Below are positions 39,648 through 49,111 of a stretch of 64,000 bases of DNA, piece by piece. The notes beneath the pieces were generated by a model that saw only the letters and a program-made list of their open reading frames with translations, ran no database searches and was not told the origin of the DNA. How positions within the stretch are numbered: the first letter of the stretch is position 1; every line of letters begins with the position of its first letter. Source of the stretch: Prevotella sp. (GTDB taxonomy: Bacteria > Bacteroidota > Bacteroidia > Bacteroidales > Bacteroidaceae); NCBI GenBank assembly GCA_016901395.1, contig JAEAMQ010000067.1, positions 86,941 to 150,940 of the forward strand, read 5' to 3'. Made by a program: the position numbers and the translations under genes.

Positions 39648-40424
39648 TTACGGATGAGCTATTCGCATAGCTTCTACAGGTCGGTTGGTAGTGATGAAAT
39701 CCACTCCCAGACTTACAAACCGCCGGATGTCTTCAGTATCGTTGACAGTCCAAACATTGACCGAGAGACCCAACTGATGACTTTGACTAATCCACTCAGG
39801 ATGTGACAGGAGAATATCGCTGTGATAGTCTATACCCGACAATCCCATATCTTTGATTTCACGTGGCGTAAGGTCGCCGTTGAGATAGGATACCGACGCT
39901 TGCGGCATCAACGTATGGAGACGTTGGCAGACAAACTTGCTGAACGAAATATAGTCTACCCGGTCTTCCATCTTTGCAGCTTTGACCAATCTTAATACTT
40001 CCCGCACACATCGCTCCTCTGCTTCCGGGGAGTGATGTTCCTTAATCTCAAGAATAAGCCTGCAAGGAAGTTTTCTTCCCTTGGCAAGATAGCGTGAAAG
40101 AGTGGGAATGCGTTCACCATTAGCCAGCCTCGTCTTTTTGATGATGGAGTAATCTGCTGATTCGATATTAACGGTGCGATGATGAGATTCGATGGGTATA
40201 TCATCGTCGTGGTATACCACAGCTTTGCCATCACGGGTGATATGTACATCAAATTCAGAGCCATACACTCCTATACGTCCCGCAGCCTCAAGAGACGACA
40301 GGGAATTTTCCACATGTCCATCCACATCCCAATAACCACGATGAGCAATGATGCGGGTCTGAGCACCGACATTCACCGAGAAGATCAGGAATATGATATG
40401 AAGAAAGATAGTTATGGTTTTCAT
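39648..40424 (-). CDS. Secreted glycerophosphodiester phosphodiesterase family protein
   Basis: 258 residues from the ATG at 40424 (signal peptide MKTITIFLHIIFLIFSVNVG); an upstream ATG at 40448 would disrupt the signal. Family motifs are IIAHRG (His28, Arg29), EFDVHITRDGKAVVYHDD with Glu57/Asp59 as metal ligands and a second catalytic His, and LILEIKEH. The TIM-barrel enzyme splits glycerophosphodiesters to glycerol 3-phosphate and an alcohol in the periplasm. The C-terminal NVWTVNDTEDIRRFVSLGVD is typical. The neighbouring phosphoesterase upstream on the same strand may act on related substrates. Confidence 0.92.
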   Translation of the reverse strand: MKTITIFLHIIFLIFSVNVGAQTRIIAHRGYWDVDGHVENSLSSLEAAGRIGVYGSEFDVHITRDGKAVVYHDDDIPIESHHRTVNIESADYSIIKKTRLANGERIPTLSRYLAKGRKLPCRLILEIKEHHSPEAEERCVREVLRLVKAAKMEDRVDYISFSKFVCQRLHTLMPQASVSYLNGDLTPREIKDMGLSGIDYHSDILLSHPEWISQSHQLGLSVNVWTVNDTEDIRRFVSLGVDFITTNRPVEAMRIAHP

Positions 40425-40522
40425 CCCGTTACGTTTATTATGAGACAAAGTTACTATGGAATTATGGCTTTGACGCTACATTCATCCTACGATTTCATGA
40501 CAAAACACCTCTATATCATAGA

Positions 40523-42217
40523 TTACATCGAAACATCAAAAGCTTTGGGACGCACCATCTCCTCCGTGTAAACATTCCCAAAACGGTCGGTTACCCTGAT
40601 ATGGAGTGTGGAATTGGAGCGACGGGCCTGCACCATAAACATGTGGCTGGTCTTTACGGTCGGAAACTGAACTTTACCTGATCCGCCAGCCTTGACACGC
40701 GGAGCATCATACGAGATGATATGCAACGGGTCGTAAGCCTCCACACGTGTCACCACAAGCGGGCTGTTGCCTTCCATGACCTCCACTTTCCACAGTGGAT
40801 CATAATTCCAGACATTGATAAGCACCCGGTTGTCATGACGTGGTGTGGCATATTCACGGGCAAAGTGTGTCATGTCTTTTACATATTGCGGAGCATAATG
40901 CCGGGGATCAATATAGGTGGTATTCAGGTCGTAAGCACGAAACTGATAGCTCTTGTCGAAGAATGAACTCTTGTAATACCAGTCGAGCGAATGCCCATCC
41001 CAACGAAAGATGCCATACCCTCCCGGAGCCCCATCCTGACAGACAGAATTGCCGGACAGTTTCTCCGTCCACCACCATGTGGCACTGATAGCAGGCACAT
41101 TGTGATCGATGAGATGGGCCGAAGGCTGGATGTTATGGGCTTTATGAAGATGCCCTGAGAGCACTTGTACATTGGTAAACCGACTCAACATCCTCTCCAA
41201 CTCGTTGCCATTAGACAAAAGATACGTATGAGTCTCATGATCATTCACAAGACTTGGATGATGATAGATCAGCGAATGCATCGCTATGACAATAGGCGTA
41301 GAGGGGTCTTTGATGAGCGCAAGGTCCTTGCGAAGCCATTCCATCTGAACATCGACCACCCTTTCATTGTAATTGCACTGACCAATGACTCCCTCTGCGC
41401 CGCCGTCATTGAGATACTCTATATTGTCGAGCACTACATAGTGCACCTTGCCGATATTAAAGGAATAATAGGTAGGACCACACACATCGATGAAAGTCTG
41501 TGCCGACCGACGGTCGCCGACAAGATATGGATTGCCATCATGATTGCCCATATTATGGAAAACCGGAGCATCGATGGCCTGCATGTCTGTATAAGCATCT
41601 TTGATCGTATACTTGTTGCTATACCAATACACATCCCAACTCTCATCTCCAAGACTGATTCCGTAGACCTTATAACCCTGGGCCCGGAGCTCCTTGATGG
41701 AGCCGTTGATATCGTCGGCCACCTTATGAAACTGTTCCACATCATTATTCTGGCCTGCCAGATGACAGTCTGCAAGGGTGAATATGGCATGCTTGTCATT
41801 GTTTACCTTCTTCAATGAGAAGTCAGCCACGTCAACAGTGTTATCATCTTGCGGCGACAGGCGCTTGTAGAATTGGAGAGCATTGCCCTTCATCTCGGGC
41901 TCGTAGCCGCTGGGCAAGGTCACAAACACATATCCTAACGCACGCTTGGCGTTGAGTTGGTATTCGCCTGAGGCATTGGTCAGCACAACATCAACACCAT
42001 CCGACACCTCCACACCGGCCAGAGGCTTACCCTCGCAGGTTACTCTCCCAGTCACGGTATAGTTGGCCGGGGTTGCCTCCACAAAGTTGTCGTTTTCCTT
42101 GGCCGACGAGACCTCCATGTTGGCACAGCCCATCAAGGGTGACAAAATAGCCAAAACGAAGGCGGAAAGAGCTCCCCTCTGAATAATATGCAATACGTTA
42201 GTCTTTCTTACAGGCAT
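40523..42217 (-). CDS. Calcineurin-like phosphoesterase lipoprotein with MetallophosN and MetallophosC domains
   Basis: 564 residues from the ATG at 42217, since the segment before it (from 42277) lacks signal character. RGALSAFVLAILSPLMGC is a lipoprotein signal. An N-terminal carboxypeptidase-like beta domain (TVTGRVTCEGKPLAGVEVSD) is followed by the metallophosphatase domain with DCH (TLADCHLAG), GDE, GNHD (HNMGNHDGN) and GHLH (SGHLHKAHN) motifs, then a C-terminal beta domain. These are metal-dependent phosphoesterases exposed at the envelope. The substrate is unknown. It lies 98 bp upstream of the GDPD gene. Confidence 0.92.
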   Translation of the reverse strand: MPVRKTNVLHIIQRGALSAFVLAILSPLMGCANMEVSSAKENDNFVEATPANYTVTGRVTCEGKPLAGVEVSDGVDVVLTNASGEYQLNAKRALGYVFVTLPSGYEPEMKGNALQFYKRLSPQDDNTVDVADFSLKKVNNDKHAIFTLADCHLAGQNNDVEQFHKVADDINGSIKELRAQGYKVYGISLGDESWDVYWYSNKYTIKDAYTDMQAIDAPVFHNMGNHDGNPYLVGDRRSAQTFIDVCGPTYYSFNIGKVHYVVLDNIEYLNDGGAEGVIGQCNYNERVVDVQMEWLRKDLALIKDPSTPIVIAMHSLIYHHPSLVNDHETHTYLLSNGNELERMLSRFTNVQVLSGHLHKAHNIQPSAHLIDHNVPAISATWWWTEKLSGNSVCQDGAPGGYGIFRWDGHSLDWYYKSSFFDKSYQFRAYDLNTTYIDPRHYAPQYVKDMTHFAREYATPRHDNRVLINVWNYDPLWKVEVMEGNSPLVVTRVEAYDPLHIISYDAPRVKAGGSGKVQFPTVKTSHMFMVQARRSNSTLHIRVTDRFGNVYTEEMVRPKAFDVSM

Positions 42218-42407
42218 AACTATTGGTTTTACTTTGGCAAAGTTAGTCAGACCAAATGACGATAGGGTTACAGCCACTTTTCAATTATCCAAAGGTTTGG
42301 TAACAAAGGTTTTACAAAACCAAGATATTCTTCTTAGGCCTCAGCCACAGGATGTAATCTTCATCTTAAATATTCTCAATATCGCACAGGATGTCATTGG
42401 TTTTTCG

Positions 42408-42416
42408 TAAATTTGC
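42408..42416 (+). promoter_or_regulatory. -7 promoter element before the LMW-PTP gene
   Basis: TAAATTTGC matches TAnnTTTGC, 45 bp before the ATG at 42462. A -33 element at proper distance is not clear. Confidence 0.55.
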
Positions 42417-42461
42417 ACTTTTATAAACAGGGATGTCCCCTATGCAACCCCATTAAGACTC

Positions 42462-42962
42462 ATGACAAAGAAAGGCAAAATCAGAATTCTCTTCATCTGT
42501 TTAGGCAATATCTGCCGTTCGCCGGCCGCTCACGGCGTGATGCAGCATCTGGTAGACGAGAACGGACTCACCTCACAGTTTGAAATCGACTCCGCCGGCG
42601 TGGGCAACTGGCACGTGGGCCAACTGCCTGACGCCCGCATGCGGCAACACGGCAGGGCACGGGGCTACATCTTTAATCACCATGCACGGCAGTTTGATGC
42701 CGCGACGGACTTCCAACGGTTTGACTATATCGTCACGATGGACGAGGAAAACTACCACAACATCACCTCGATGGCCCACACGGAAAGTGAGCGGGCGCAG
42801 GTGATACGTATGAGCCAGTATCTCAAAGCCCATCCCGGTGCCACGAGTGTGCCCGATCCTTACTACGGCGGCGATGCCGATTTCAAACTCGCCCTCGACC
42901 TTATCGAGGACGGATGCAGCAACCTTCTCAACGCATTGACATGTACAAACTCTATATCTTAG
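42462..42962 (+). CDS. Low-molecular-weight protein-tyrosine phosphatase
   Basis: 166 residues. The P-loop FICLGNICRSP (Cys13, Arg19) and the general-acid loop PDPYYGG (Asp132) are both present, so it should be active. In Bacteroidota such enzymes often act on tyrosine kinases of exopolysaccharide export; the UDP-glucose dehydrogenase two genes downstream makes that link attractive but unproven. The 3' end overlaps the HAD gene by 22 bp. Confidence 0.95.
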   Translation: MTKKGKIRILFICLGNICRSPAAHGVMQHLVDENGLTSQFEIDSAGVGNWHVGQLPDARMRQHGRARGYIFNHHARQFDAATDFQRFDYIVTMDEENYHNITSMAHTESERAQVIRMSQYLKAHPGATSVPDPYYGGDADFKLALDLIEDGCSNLLNALTCTNSIS

Positions 42963-43573
42963 ATTTCGACGGGACGGTGGGCGATACCAACAAGCTCATC
43001 ACCCAGACCATGCAGGCCACCCTGCGCGAGGCCGGACTGCCCACGCGGTCGGCCGAAGCCTGCCGCAAGACCATCGGGCTGCCGCTGGCCGACTGCTTTC
43101 GCGCCCTCATGCCCCTGACCGATGCGCAGGCCGAACAGTGCACCACCATCTACCGACGGATATTTGCCGAAAGTCACAAACCGGGTGTGGTGCCGGTGTT
43201 TCCGGGCGTAATCGAGGCCATCCGGCAGTGGCACGACCACGGTGCCATCATCACCCTGGCCAGCAGCCGGGGCCACGAGTCGCTGGCGGCGTTTGTGAGA
43301 GAGATGCGGCTGGAGCCGTATATCTCCTACGTGCTCGGTGCCGAGGATGTGGAACGCGCCAAGCCCGACCCCTGTCCGGTGCTGAAGACGCTCGACCATT
43401 TCGGCATTGCGCCCGAGGAGACTCTGGTCATCGGCGACATGCACTACGATATTTTGATGGGCAAAGGGGCCGGATGCCGCACGTGTGGCGTGACCTACGG
43501 CAACGGAACCGTGGAAGAACTGACCGAGGCGGGGGCCGATTTGCTCACCGATTCGCTGCTTCAGGTGGGATAA
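42941..43573 (+). CDS. HAD family hydrolase (phosphoglycolate phosphatase-like)
   Basis: 210 residues from the ATG at 42941, which puts the nucleophile motif LDFDGTVGDT (Asp8, Asp10) at the N-terminus; an ATG at 42914 is in frame but would add an unusual extension. HAD motif II is TLASSRGH, motif III includes the lysine in ERAKPDPCPVL, and motif IV is VIGDMHYDI. A helical cap (about 15-90) marks subfamily I. Phosphoglycolate or a similar sugar phosphate is a possible substrate. It overlaps the LMW-PTP gene, suggesting coupled translation. Confidence 0.9.
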   Translation: MYKLYILDFDGTVGDTNKLITQTMQATLREAGLPTRSAEACRKTIGLPLADCFRALMPLTDAQAEQCTTIYRRIFAESHKPGVVPVFPGVIEAIRQWHDHGAIITLASSRGHESLAAFVREMRLEPYISYVLGAEDVERAKPDPCPVLKTLDHFGIAPEETLVIGDMHYDILMGKGAGCRTCGVTYGNGTVEELTEAGADLLTDSLLQVG

Positions 43574-43669
43574 ATCGGGCGGAATGGGATTTTTTTGACT
43601 ATTCCTTCCCCCTGTCATCAAAAATTGATTATCTTTACACCATCATAACTATTTAACTGGATTCTAAGG

Positions 43670-44917
43670 ATGAAGAAATACAATATCGCCGTGGCCGGCA
43701 CGGGCTATGTGGGACTGAGCATCGCCACACTGCTGAGTCAGCATCAGCATGTGACCGCTGTCGACGTGGTTCCGGAGAAGGTTGAGATGCTCAACCGGCG
43801 TCAGTCGCCCATTCAGGACGACTATATCGAGAAATATCTGGCCGAGAAAGACCTCGACTTCACGGTGACACTCGATGCCGAGGCGGCCTACCGCGATGCC
43901 GATTTCGTGGTGATTGCCACCCCGACCAACTACGACTCGGCCCGCAACTACTTCGACACGACGCATGTGGAGGAGGTCATCGAACTGGTGATGAAGGTCA
44001 ACCCGCAGGCCATCATGGTCATCAAGTCGACCATTCCAGTGGGTTACACCGAGGGCGTGAGGGCCAAATACCACTCCGACAACATCATTTTCGCCCCGGA
44101 ATTTCTCCGCGAGAGCAAGGCTTTGTACGACAATCTCTATCCGAGCCGCATCATTGTGGGACGGCCCGAGGGCGACAGCCGACTGGATGAGGCCGCCCAC
44201 GTATTTGCCGAACTGCTCAAACAGGGGGCTATCAAGCAGGATGTGGAGACGCTTTTCATGGGACTCACCGAGGCAGAGGCCGTGAAACTCTTTGCCAACA
44301 CCTATCTGGCGCTGCGCGTGAGCTATTTCAACGAACTCGATACTTACGCCGAAGTGAAGGGCCTCGACACCCAGAGCATCATCAAGGGCGTGTGTCTCGA
44401 CCCGCGCATCGGCAGTTTCTACAACAATCCGTCGTTCGGATATGGCGGCTATTGCTTGCCCAAGGACACCAAACAACTGCTGGCCAACTATGCCGATGTG
44501 CCCGAAAACCTCATTCAGGCCATCGTGGAGAGCAACCGTACACGCAAGGATTTCATCGCCGACCAGATATTGAGCATGGCCGGTTACTACGATTATTATA
44601 ACCGTGGCGACTTCGACGCGGCCGAGGAGCACCGTTGTGTCATCGGCGTTTACCGTCTGACGATGAAGAGCAACAGCGACAATTTCAGGCAGTCGAGCAT
44701 TCAGGGCGTGATGAAACGCATCAAAGCCAAGGGTGCCGAGGTCATCATCTATGAGCCTACGCTCGATGACGGCTCCACATTCTTTGGCAGCAGGGTGGTC
44801 AACGACCTTGAGAGTTTCAAGCGTCAGAGTCAGGCTATCCTTGCCAACCGCTACGACGCGGCCCTCAACGACGTGGCCGACAAGGTATATACCCGCGACA
44901 TTTTCCGCAGGGATTAA
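43670..44917 (+). CDS. ugd: UDP-glucose 6-dehydrogenase
   Basis: 415 residues. The N-terminal Rossmann motif is [10 protein letters not shown]; the catalytic Cys262 is in [16 protein letters not shown]; the central block [20 protein letters not shown] joins the two domains. It oxidises UDP-glucose to UDP-glucuronate with two NAD+ for capsule or lipopolysaccharide synthesis. A -7-like TATCTTTAC lies 40 bp upstream, so it may have its own transcript. It converges on the DUF362 gene at a perfect hairpin. Confidence 0.95.
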   Translation: MKKYNIAVAGTGYVGLSIATLLSQHQHVTAVDVVPEKVEMLNRRQSPIQDDYIEKYLAEKDLDFTVTLDAEAAYRDADFVVIATPTNYDSARNYFDTTHVEEVIELVMKVNPQAIMVIKSTIPVGYTEGVRAKYHSDNIIFAPEFLRESKALYDNLYPSRIIVGRPEGDSRLDEAAHVFAELLKQGAIKQDVETLFMGLTEAEAVKLFANTYLALRVSYFNELDTYAEVKGLDTQSIIKGVCLDPRIGSFYNNPSFGYGGYCLPKDTKQLLANYADVPENLIQAIVESNRTRKDFIADQILSMAGYYDYYNRGDFDAAEEHRCVIGVYRLTMKSNSDNFRQSSIQGVMKRIKAKGAEVIIYEPTLDDGSTFFGSRVVNDLESFKRQSQAILANRYDAALNDVADKVYTRDIFRRD

Positions 44918-44937
44918 GCTGGGAGGCCCACACCAAA

Positions 44938-44984
44938 CAATGGTGCCATGATGGAATCGGATAGAAACCATCATGGCACCATTG
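44938..44984. terminator. Bidirectional hairpin between ugd and the DUF362 gene
   Basis: CAATGGTGCCATGATGG (44938-44954) and CCATCATGGCACCATTG (44968-44984) form a perfect 17-bp stem with a 13-nt loop, midway between two convergent genes. No T-tract follows on either side. Confidence 0.75.
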
Positions 44985-45004
44985 CGTTGATAGCGAGCGA
45001 AACC

Positions 45005-45970
45005 CTACTTTACCTCGATGATCTTGTATTTTTTCGAGCCGAGACCAATCTTTTCGGCCCAGTCGATGGTATGGGTACCATGCTGCCTGTCGATGCGCGC
45101 GAGGAGGTCGGTGGGGTCGTTTTCGGCCGTGACCTTTTGCTGATTGATGATGTCTACGCATGCCTGGTCGAGGGCAACAGGGTCGGTGGAGGCCAGGATG
45201 CCATAGTCTTTGAGCTTCACGGGAGCCGGATGGGCCACGCAATCGCAGTCTACCGTCATGTTGTTCATCACACTGATGTAGATGATACCGCGCTCACGCT
45301 GGAAATAATTCACCACGGCTTGCGCGGCGGCAGCCATGCTTTCGAGGAACCCATCCTGATTGCCGATAAACTCGGGAGTCCACAGTTTAGACACCTCGAG
45401 CTTCGTCATCTTGCCCGCGGAGTGGATATAGGCCTTGCCATTGCGCGAAGCACAACCGATGGAGAGGTTTTTCAGCGCACCGCCGTAGCCTCCCATCGGA
45501 TGGCCCTTGAAATGGTTGAGGCAAACCATGAAGTCGTAGTTGGCCAGATGTCCGCCCACAATGTCGTAGTTGAGATGGGTACGGTCTTTCACGGGAATGC
45601 GTATCTCGTCGTACTCATCCATCAGGTCGACGGCAAAAAGTGAGTCGAAACCATGCTCATGCACCACCTTCCAGTGGTCGTCGAAGTTCATTCGGTCGCC
45701 GCCGTAGGCCGTTCCACACTCCACGATAGTGCCGTTGACCTCCTCCACCAAGTTCCTGATGAGGGTAGGTTTCAGATAGTTGGGGTTGCTGCCTTCGCCC
45801 GTGGAGATCTTCACGGCAACCCGTCCCGATGCCTTCACGCCTAAGGCTTTATAGATTCTTACGAGTGACTCGGGCGAGATTTCGCGCGTGAGATACACCT
45901 TCGATTGAGCACCGACGGTCTGGCAAACCGCCATCAGCGCCACGATGACCATACTGAATATCTTTCTCAT
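45005..45970 (-). CDS. DUF362 domain secreted protein
   Basis: 321 residues from the ATG at 45970 (signal peptide MRKIFSMVIVALMAVCQTVG); the longer frame from 46009 adds a charged segment unsuited to secretion. DUF362 blocks are visible: VKISTGEGSNPNYLKPTLIR, ECGTAYGGDRMN, CLNHFKGHPMGGYGGALKNL and DPVALDQACVDII. Typical ferredoxin clusters of the longer DUF362 proteins are absent, although CDCVAHPAPV offers two cysteines. Its role is unknown. The AraC-type gene lies 43 bp upstream on the same strand and probably shares a transcript. Confidence 0.85.
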   Translation of the reverse strand: MRKIFSMVIVALMAVCQTVGAQSKVYLTREISPESLVRIYKALGVKASGRVAVKISTGEGSNPNYLKPTLIRNLVEEVNGTIVECGTAYGGDRMNFDDHWKVVHEHGFDSLFAVDLMDEYDEIRIPVKDRTHLNYDIVGGHLANYDFMVCLNHFKGHPMGGYGGALKNLSIGCASRNGKAYIHSAGKMTKLEVSKLWTPEFIGNQDGFLESMAAAAQAVVNYFQRERGIIYISVMNNMTVDCDCVAHPAPVKLKDYGILASTDPVALDQACVDIINQQKVTAENDPTDLLARIDRQHGTHTIDWAEKIGLGSKKYKIIEVK

Positions 45971-46013
45971 TGCAATGAATATTGAGCGACTCCGACCTCT
46001 CGGAGCCAATGGA

Positions 46014-46940
46014 TTACATCATATAGTTGCGGCTGTCTTTGACAAATTGTCCGGGTGTCATGCCCGTATTCATCTTGAACACACGTGTGAAATGCTGCGG
46101 ATATTGGAACCCAAGCCGATAGGCCACCTCATTGATGGAGTTGTCTCCCTCCAGCAAGATGCGCTTGGAAACATCGATGACCTTGTTCTGGATATAGCGT
46201 TTGGCATTGATGCCGGTCTCCTTCTTGATGAGATCACCGAAATAACTGGTCGACAGACAGGCCTTGTCGGCAAAATAGCTCACCTGCGGCAGACCGTCGC
46301 GGGCCGCCATTCCCTGTACGAAATAGTCGTCAAGCTGTTCCAGGAAGTTTTCTAAGAGTGTGCTGTTGGCCTTGTGTCGCGTGATAAACTGTCGGTCGTA
46401 GAAGCGCATGCAGTAGTCGAGTATCAGACCTATGCGGTCGGCGATAAGCGTCTGCGAATGCTTGTCTACCGGATGTTCTATCTCCAACGAGATGCTGTCG
46501 AGCAGTTCACAGATGATGCTTTGTTCCCGTTCACTGAGATGCAGACTCTCTTTCTCATCATAATTAAAAAAGGTATATTGCCGCATCTTGTCAGCTATCG
46601 GCGTACCATAGAGGATGTCTGGATGGAAAACGAGCCCGCTCACGGCCGGACGCACGATATCTTTGTCAGATTCTATCGTGACCAACTGTCCGGGAGAAAA
46701 GCTCACAATCGTTCCCGCCTGATAGTCGTAGGTCTCACGGCCATAGCGCAACGTGCAGTTCACGCCGTGCTTCAGATAGATAGCATATAGCCCATAGTTG
46801 AGTGTGATGTGATTGATCGACCGCGTCGACTTAGTGAGGTCCACCACCCCCACGAGGGGATGGAAAGTTTCAAGACCATATAACTGATTATAGGCTTCGA
46901 TGCTGTTAAGCTGATATATGTCTGTTGTACCGTCTACCAT
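46014..46940 (-). CDS. AraC family transcriptional regulator
   Basis: 308 residues from the ATG at 46940; the frame opens earlier (47003) but that lies within the promoter. An N-terminal sensing domain (about 1-190) with cupin-like strands (YDYQAGTIVSFSPGQLVTIE) is followed by a C-terminal pair of helix-turn-helix units (about 210-300): YFADKACLSTSYFGDLIKKE and INEVAYRLGFQYPQHFTRVF, ending with TGMTPGQF. This is the AraC/XylS signature. Its target may be its own operon with the DUF362 gene. It is divergent from the sRNA and gdhA region. Confidence 0.93.
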   Translation of the reverse strand: MVDGTTDIYQLNSIEAYNQLYGLETFHPLVGVVDLTKSTRSINHITLNYGLYAIYLKHGVNCTLRYGRETYDYQAGTIVSFSPGQLVTIESDKDIVRPAVSGLVFHPDILYGTPIADKMRQYTFFNYDEKESLHLSEREQSIICELLDSISLEIEHPVDKHSQTLIADRIGLILDYCMRFYDRQFITRHKANSTLLENFLEQLDDYFVQGMAARDGLPQVSYFADKACLSTSYFGDLIKKETGINAKRYIQNKVIDVSKRILLEGDNSINEVAYRLGFQYPQHFTRVFKMNTGMTPGQFVKDSRNYMM

Positions 46941-46972
46941 AATATTGTTATCTGTATTTGGAATTGTTTTCT

Positions 46973-47003
46973 GCAAAGATAAGTAAAATATGCTCAACTC
47001 CAA
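46973..47003 (-). promoter_or_regulatory. Promoter of the AraC-DUF362 transcript
   Basis: The minus strand reads TTG (47001-47003), 19 nt spacer, then TATCTTTGC (46973-46981), a good Bacteroidota promoter. It sets the AraC start at 46940. Confidence 0.7.
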
Positions 47004-47179
47004 TTATCTATTTCAAGGAATCACCAACCATTTTTATAGAATTAGCCTAAATTCTGTCTATCAAGCGATTATAACCACTAAACAAGGGGTTATGATGTAG
47101 CGAAACAAGAGGAAAAGAGACATCATTTCTATAGAATTTAATCATATTTTACAGTTCACCGAAAAAAACTAAACAAAAA

Positions 47180-47211
47180 TTTGCATTGTGAAAAAAATAT
47201 ATTATCTTTGC
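47180..47211 (+). promoter_or_regulatory. Promoter of a candidate small RNA
   Basis: TTTG (47180-47183), 19-bp spacer and TATCTTTGC (47203-47211) match the consensus on both elements. No open reading frame follows before a terminator 60 bp later. Confidence 0.7.
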
Positions 47212-47216
47212 AAATG

Positions 47217-47307
47217 TTATCCTGAAAACAATCTTTTTACCTTAAAAGGAAACTAATACCTATTGAAGATTTGAAGCGGTTGCCTGTGAAGGCCATCGCT
47301 TTTTTTG
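47217..47307 (+). ncRNA. Candidate small RNA or terminated leader upstream of gdhA
   Basis: A consensus promoter at 47180-47211 is followed by about 55 nt and then a strong intrinsic terminator. In the terminator AAGCGGT-t-GCCT (47274-47285) closes on a GTGA tetraloop with AGGC-c-ATCGCTT, followed by a run of T (47300-47307). No start codon with a sensible frame is visible between. The gdhA gene has a separate promoter 240 bp downstream, so this looks like an independent RNA of about 90 nt; an attenuated long leader of gdhA is the alternative. I do not recognise it as a named RNA family. The rest of the 46941-47544 gap is AT-rich. Confidence 0.55.
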
Positions 47308-47445
47308 TTGGTATAGGCCGTCGATTTTTTGTCTATCCCTATTCCTGATTTCCGTCGAAAGCCCATCTCATCAGCCTGTTTTATTGTTAAAATCATGAAA
47401 AGCTTTCCTTTTTACACTTTTTTATCAAAAAAACTTTCATTTTGT

Positions 47446-47476
47446 TTTGTTTTTAAGTAAAAGTGTGTACCTTTGC
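47446..47476 (+). promoter_or_regulatory. gdhA promoter
   Basis: TTTG (47446-47449), 18-bp spacer and TACCTTTGC (47468-47476), 69 bp before the gdhA ATG. Confidence 0.7.
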
Positions 47477-47544
47477 AAGCGTAAATCATTTAATGATTCA
47501 TTCTGACCAATTAGAATTTTTTCAACCATAAAAATATTAAGTTT

Positions 47545-48882
47545 ATGAAAGCATTAGAAGTTGTAGAGAAATTGCAGCAGCGTTTTCCAAACCAGCCGGA
47601 GTATTTTCAGGCCGTGACCGAAGTATTGGAATCCATCGAGGACGAGTACAACAAGCACCCTGAATTTGAGAGTTCCAATCTCATCGAGCGTTTGTGCATC
47701 CCCGACCGCATCATCAAGTTCCGCGTGAACTGGGTAGACGACAAAGGCAATGTTCAGACCAACATGGGTTACCGTGTACAGCACAACAACGCCATCGGCC
47801 CGTACAAGGGTGGTATCCGTTTCCATGCTTCTGTAAACGAGAGCATCCTGAAGTTCCTCGCTTTCGAGCAGACATTCAAAAACTCTCTCACCACACTGCC
47901 TATGGGTGGTGCCAAGGGTGGTTCAGACTTCTCGCCCCGTGGCAAATCCAATCTTGAGGTAATGCGTTTCTGCCAGGCTTTCATGCGCGAGCTCTGGAAC
48001 TACATCGGCCCCGACTGTGACGTTCCTGCCGGTGACATCGGCGTAGGCGGTCGCGAGGTAGGCTACATGTTTGGCCAGTACAAGGCCCTGACTCACAACT
48101 TCGTGGGCGTGCTCACTGGCAAGGGTCAGGAGTTCGGCGGTTCGCTCATCCGTCCCGAGGCTACCGGCTACGGCAACGTTTATTTCCTCGAGAACATGCT
48201 CAAGACTCGCAACATCGAGCTCAAGGGCAAGAAGGTTTTGGTATCGGGCGCCGGCAACGTGGCTCAGTACACCATCGAAAAGTTGCTGCAGCTGGGTGCT
48301 ATCCCTATGACCTGCTCAGACTCCGACGGCTACATCTACGACCCGGATGGCATCGACGAGAAGAAGCTCGCCTACATCATGGAGTTGAAGAATGTAGAGC
48401 GCGGACGTATCAAGGAATATGCCGAGGAATATCCCAACGCCAAATATGTGGCTGGCAAGAAGCCCTGGTATGAGAAAGCTGACATCGCTACACCTTGCGC
48501 CACACAGAATGAGATCAATGAAGAGGCTGCCAAGGCTCTCGTTGCCAACGGTGTAATCGCCGTGAGCGAGGGTGCCAACATGCCTACCACTCCCGAGGCT
48601 ATCAAAGTGTTCCAGGACAACAAACTGCTCTATTGCCCGGGCAAGGCCAGCAACGCCGGTGGTGTAGCTGTGTCAGGACTGGAGATGAGCCAGAACTCGG
48701 AGCGCCTGAAGTGGAGCCGCGAGGAGGTAGATGCCAAACTGCATGCCATCATGAACGACATCCACGAGAACTGCGTGAAGTATGGTACAGGTGCCGACGG
48801 CTACATCAACTATGTGAAGGGTGCCAACGTGGCCGGCTTCCTCAAGGTGGCCAAAGCCATTATGGCTCAGGGCGTTATCTAA
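47545..48882 (+). CDS. gdhA: NADP-specific glutamate dehydrogenase
   Basis: 445 residues, the hexameric small-type enzyme. The substrate site GPYKGGIRFH (85-94), the catalytic Lys124 in PMGGAKGGSDF and the nucleotide fold VLVSGAGNVAQYT are intact. The block GGVAVSGLEMSQNS near the C-terminus is conserved. It assimilates ammonia by reductive amination of 2-oxoglutarate in the cytosol, a main nitrogen route in Bacteroidales. It has its own promoter and terminator. Codon use is noticeably uniform and C/G-ending, as expected for a highly expressed gene. Confidence 0.97.
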   Translation: MKALEVVEKLQQRFPNQPEYFQAVTEVLESIEDEYNKHPEFESSNLIERLCIPDRIIKFRVNWVDDKGNVQTNMGYRVQHNNAIGPYKGGIRFHASVNESILKFLAFEQTFKNSLTTLPMGGAKGGSDFSPRGKSNLEVMRFCQAFMRELWNYIGPDCDVPAGDIGVGGREVGYMFGQYKALTHNFVGVLTGKGQEFGGSLIRPEATGYGNVYFLENMLKTRNIELKGKKVLVSGAGNVAQYTIEKLLQLGAIPMTCSDSDGYIYDPDGIDEKKLAYIMELKNVERGRIKEYAEEYPNAKYVAGKKPWYEKADIATPCATQNEINEEAAKALVANGVIAVSEGANMPTTPEAIKVFQDNKLLYCPGKASNAGGVAVSGLEMSQNSERLKWSREEVDAKLHAIMNDIHENCVKYGTGADGYINYVKGANVAGFLKVAKAIMAQGVI

Positions 48883-48913
48883 TACAAGAAATATTTCGCT
48901 TTACTTATAAAAA

Positions 48914-48946
48914 AGTCTGGACGGAGCTTTCCGTTCAGGCTTTTTT
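48914..48946 (+). terminator. Intrinsic terminator of gdhA
   Basis: AGTCTGGACGGA pairs with TCCGTTCAGGCT across a GCTT loop and is followed by TTTTTT. Confidence 0.9.
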
Positions 48947-48981
48947 CCGTTTCTGTCACAACCTACTTTTTACCCGTTTTA

Positions 48982-49069
48982 CGATTAGGTACTAATCGTC
49001 TTGCGATTAGATAGTATTCGTCACGCGATTAGATAGTATTCGTCTTGCGATTCGATAGTATTCGTGAAG
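48982..49069. repeat. 22-bp near-palindromic array D, four units
   Basis: Units start at 48982, 49004, 49026 and 49048: CGATTAGGTACTAATCG, CGATTAGATAGTATTCG (twice) and CGATTCGATAGTATTCG, each with a 5-nt spacer (TCTTG, TCACG, TCTTG, TGAAG). It lies after the gdhA terminator, next to the IS remnant. Confidence 0.9.
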
Positions 49070-49111
49070 ACATGCCAATAAGCCTTTGGACAGAGAGAAA
49101 TTGTTGTTAGA

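Noticed and set aside
43664..44974. 436-residue open frame antisense to ugd
   Set aside because: UDP-glucose dehydrogenase on the plus strand is complete with its catalytic cysteine; the antisense frame is a shadow.
47217..47307. 6S RNA or a riboswitch ahead of gdhA
   Set aside because: The segment is too short for 6S RNA and shows no riboswitch core that I recognise; it is listed only as a candidate small RNA.
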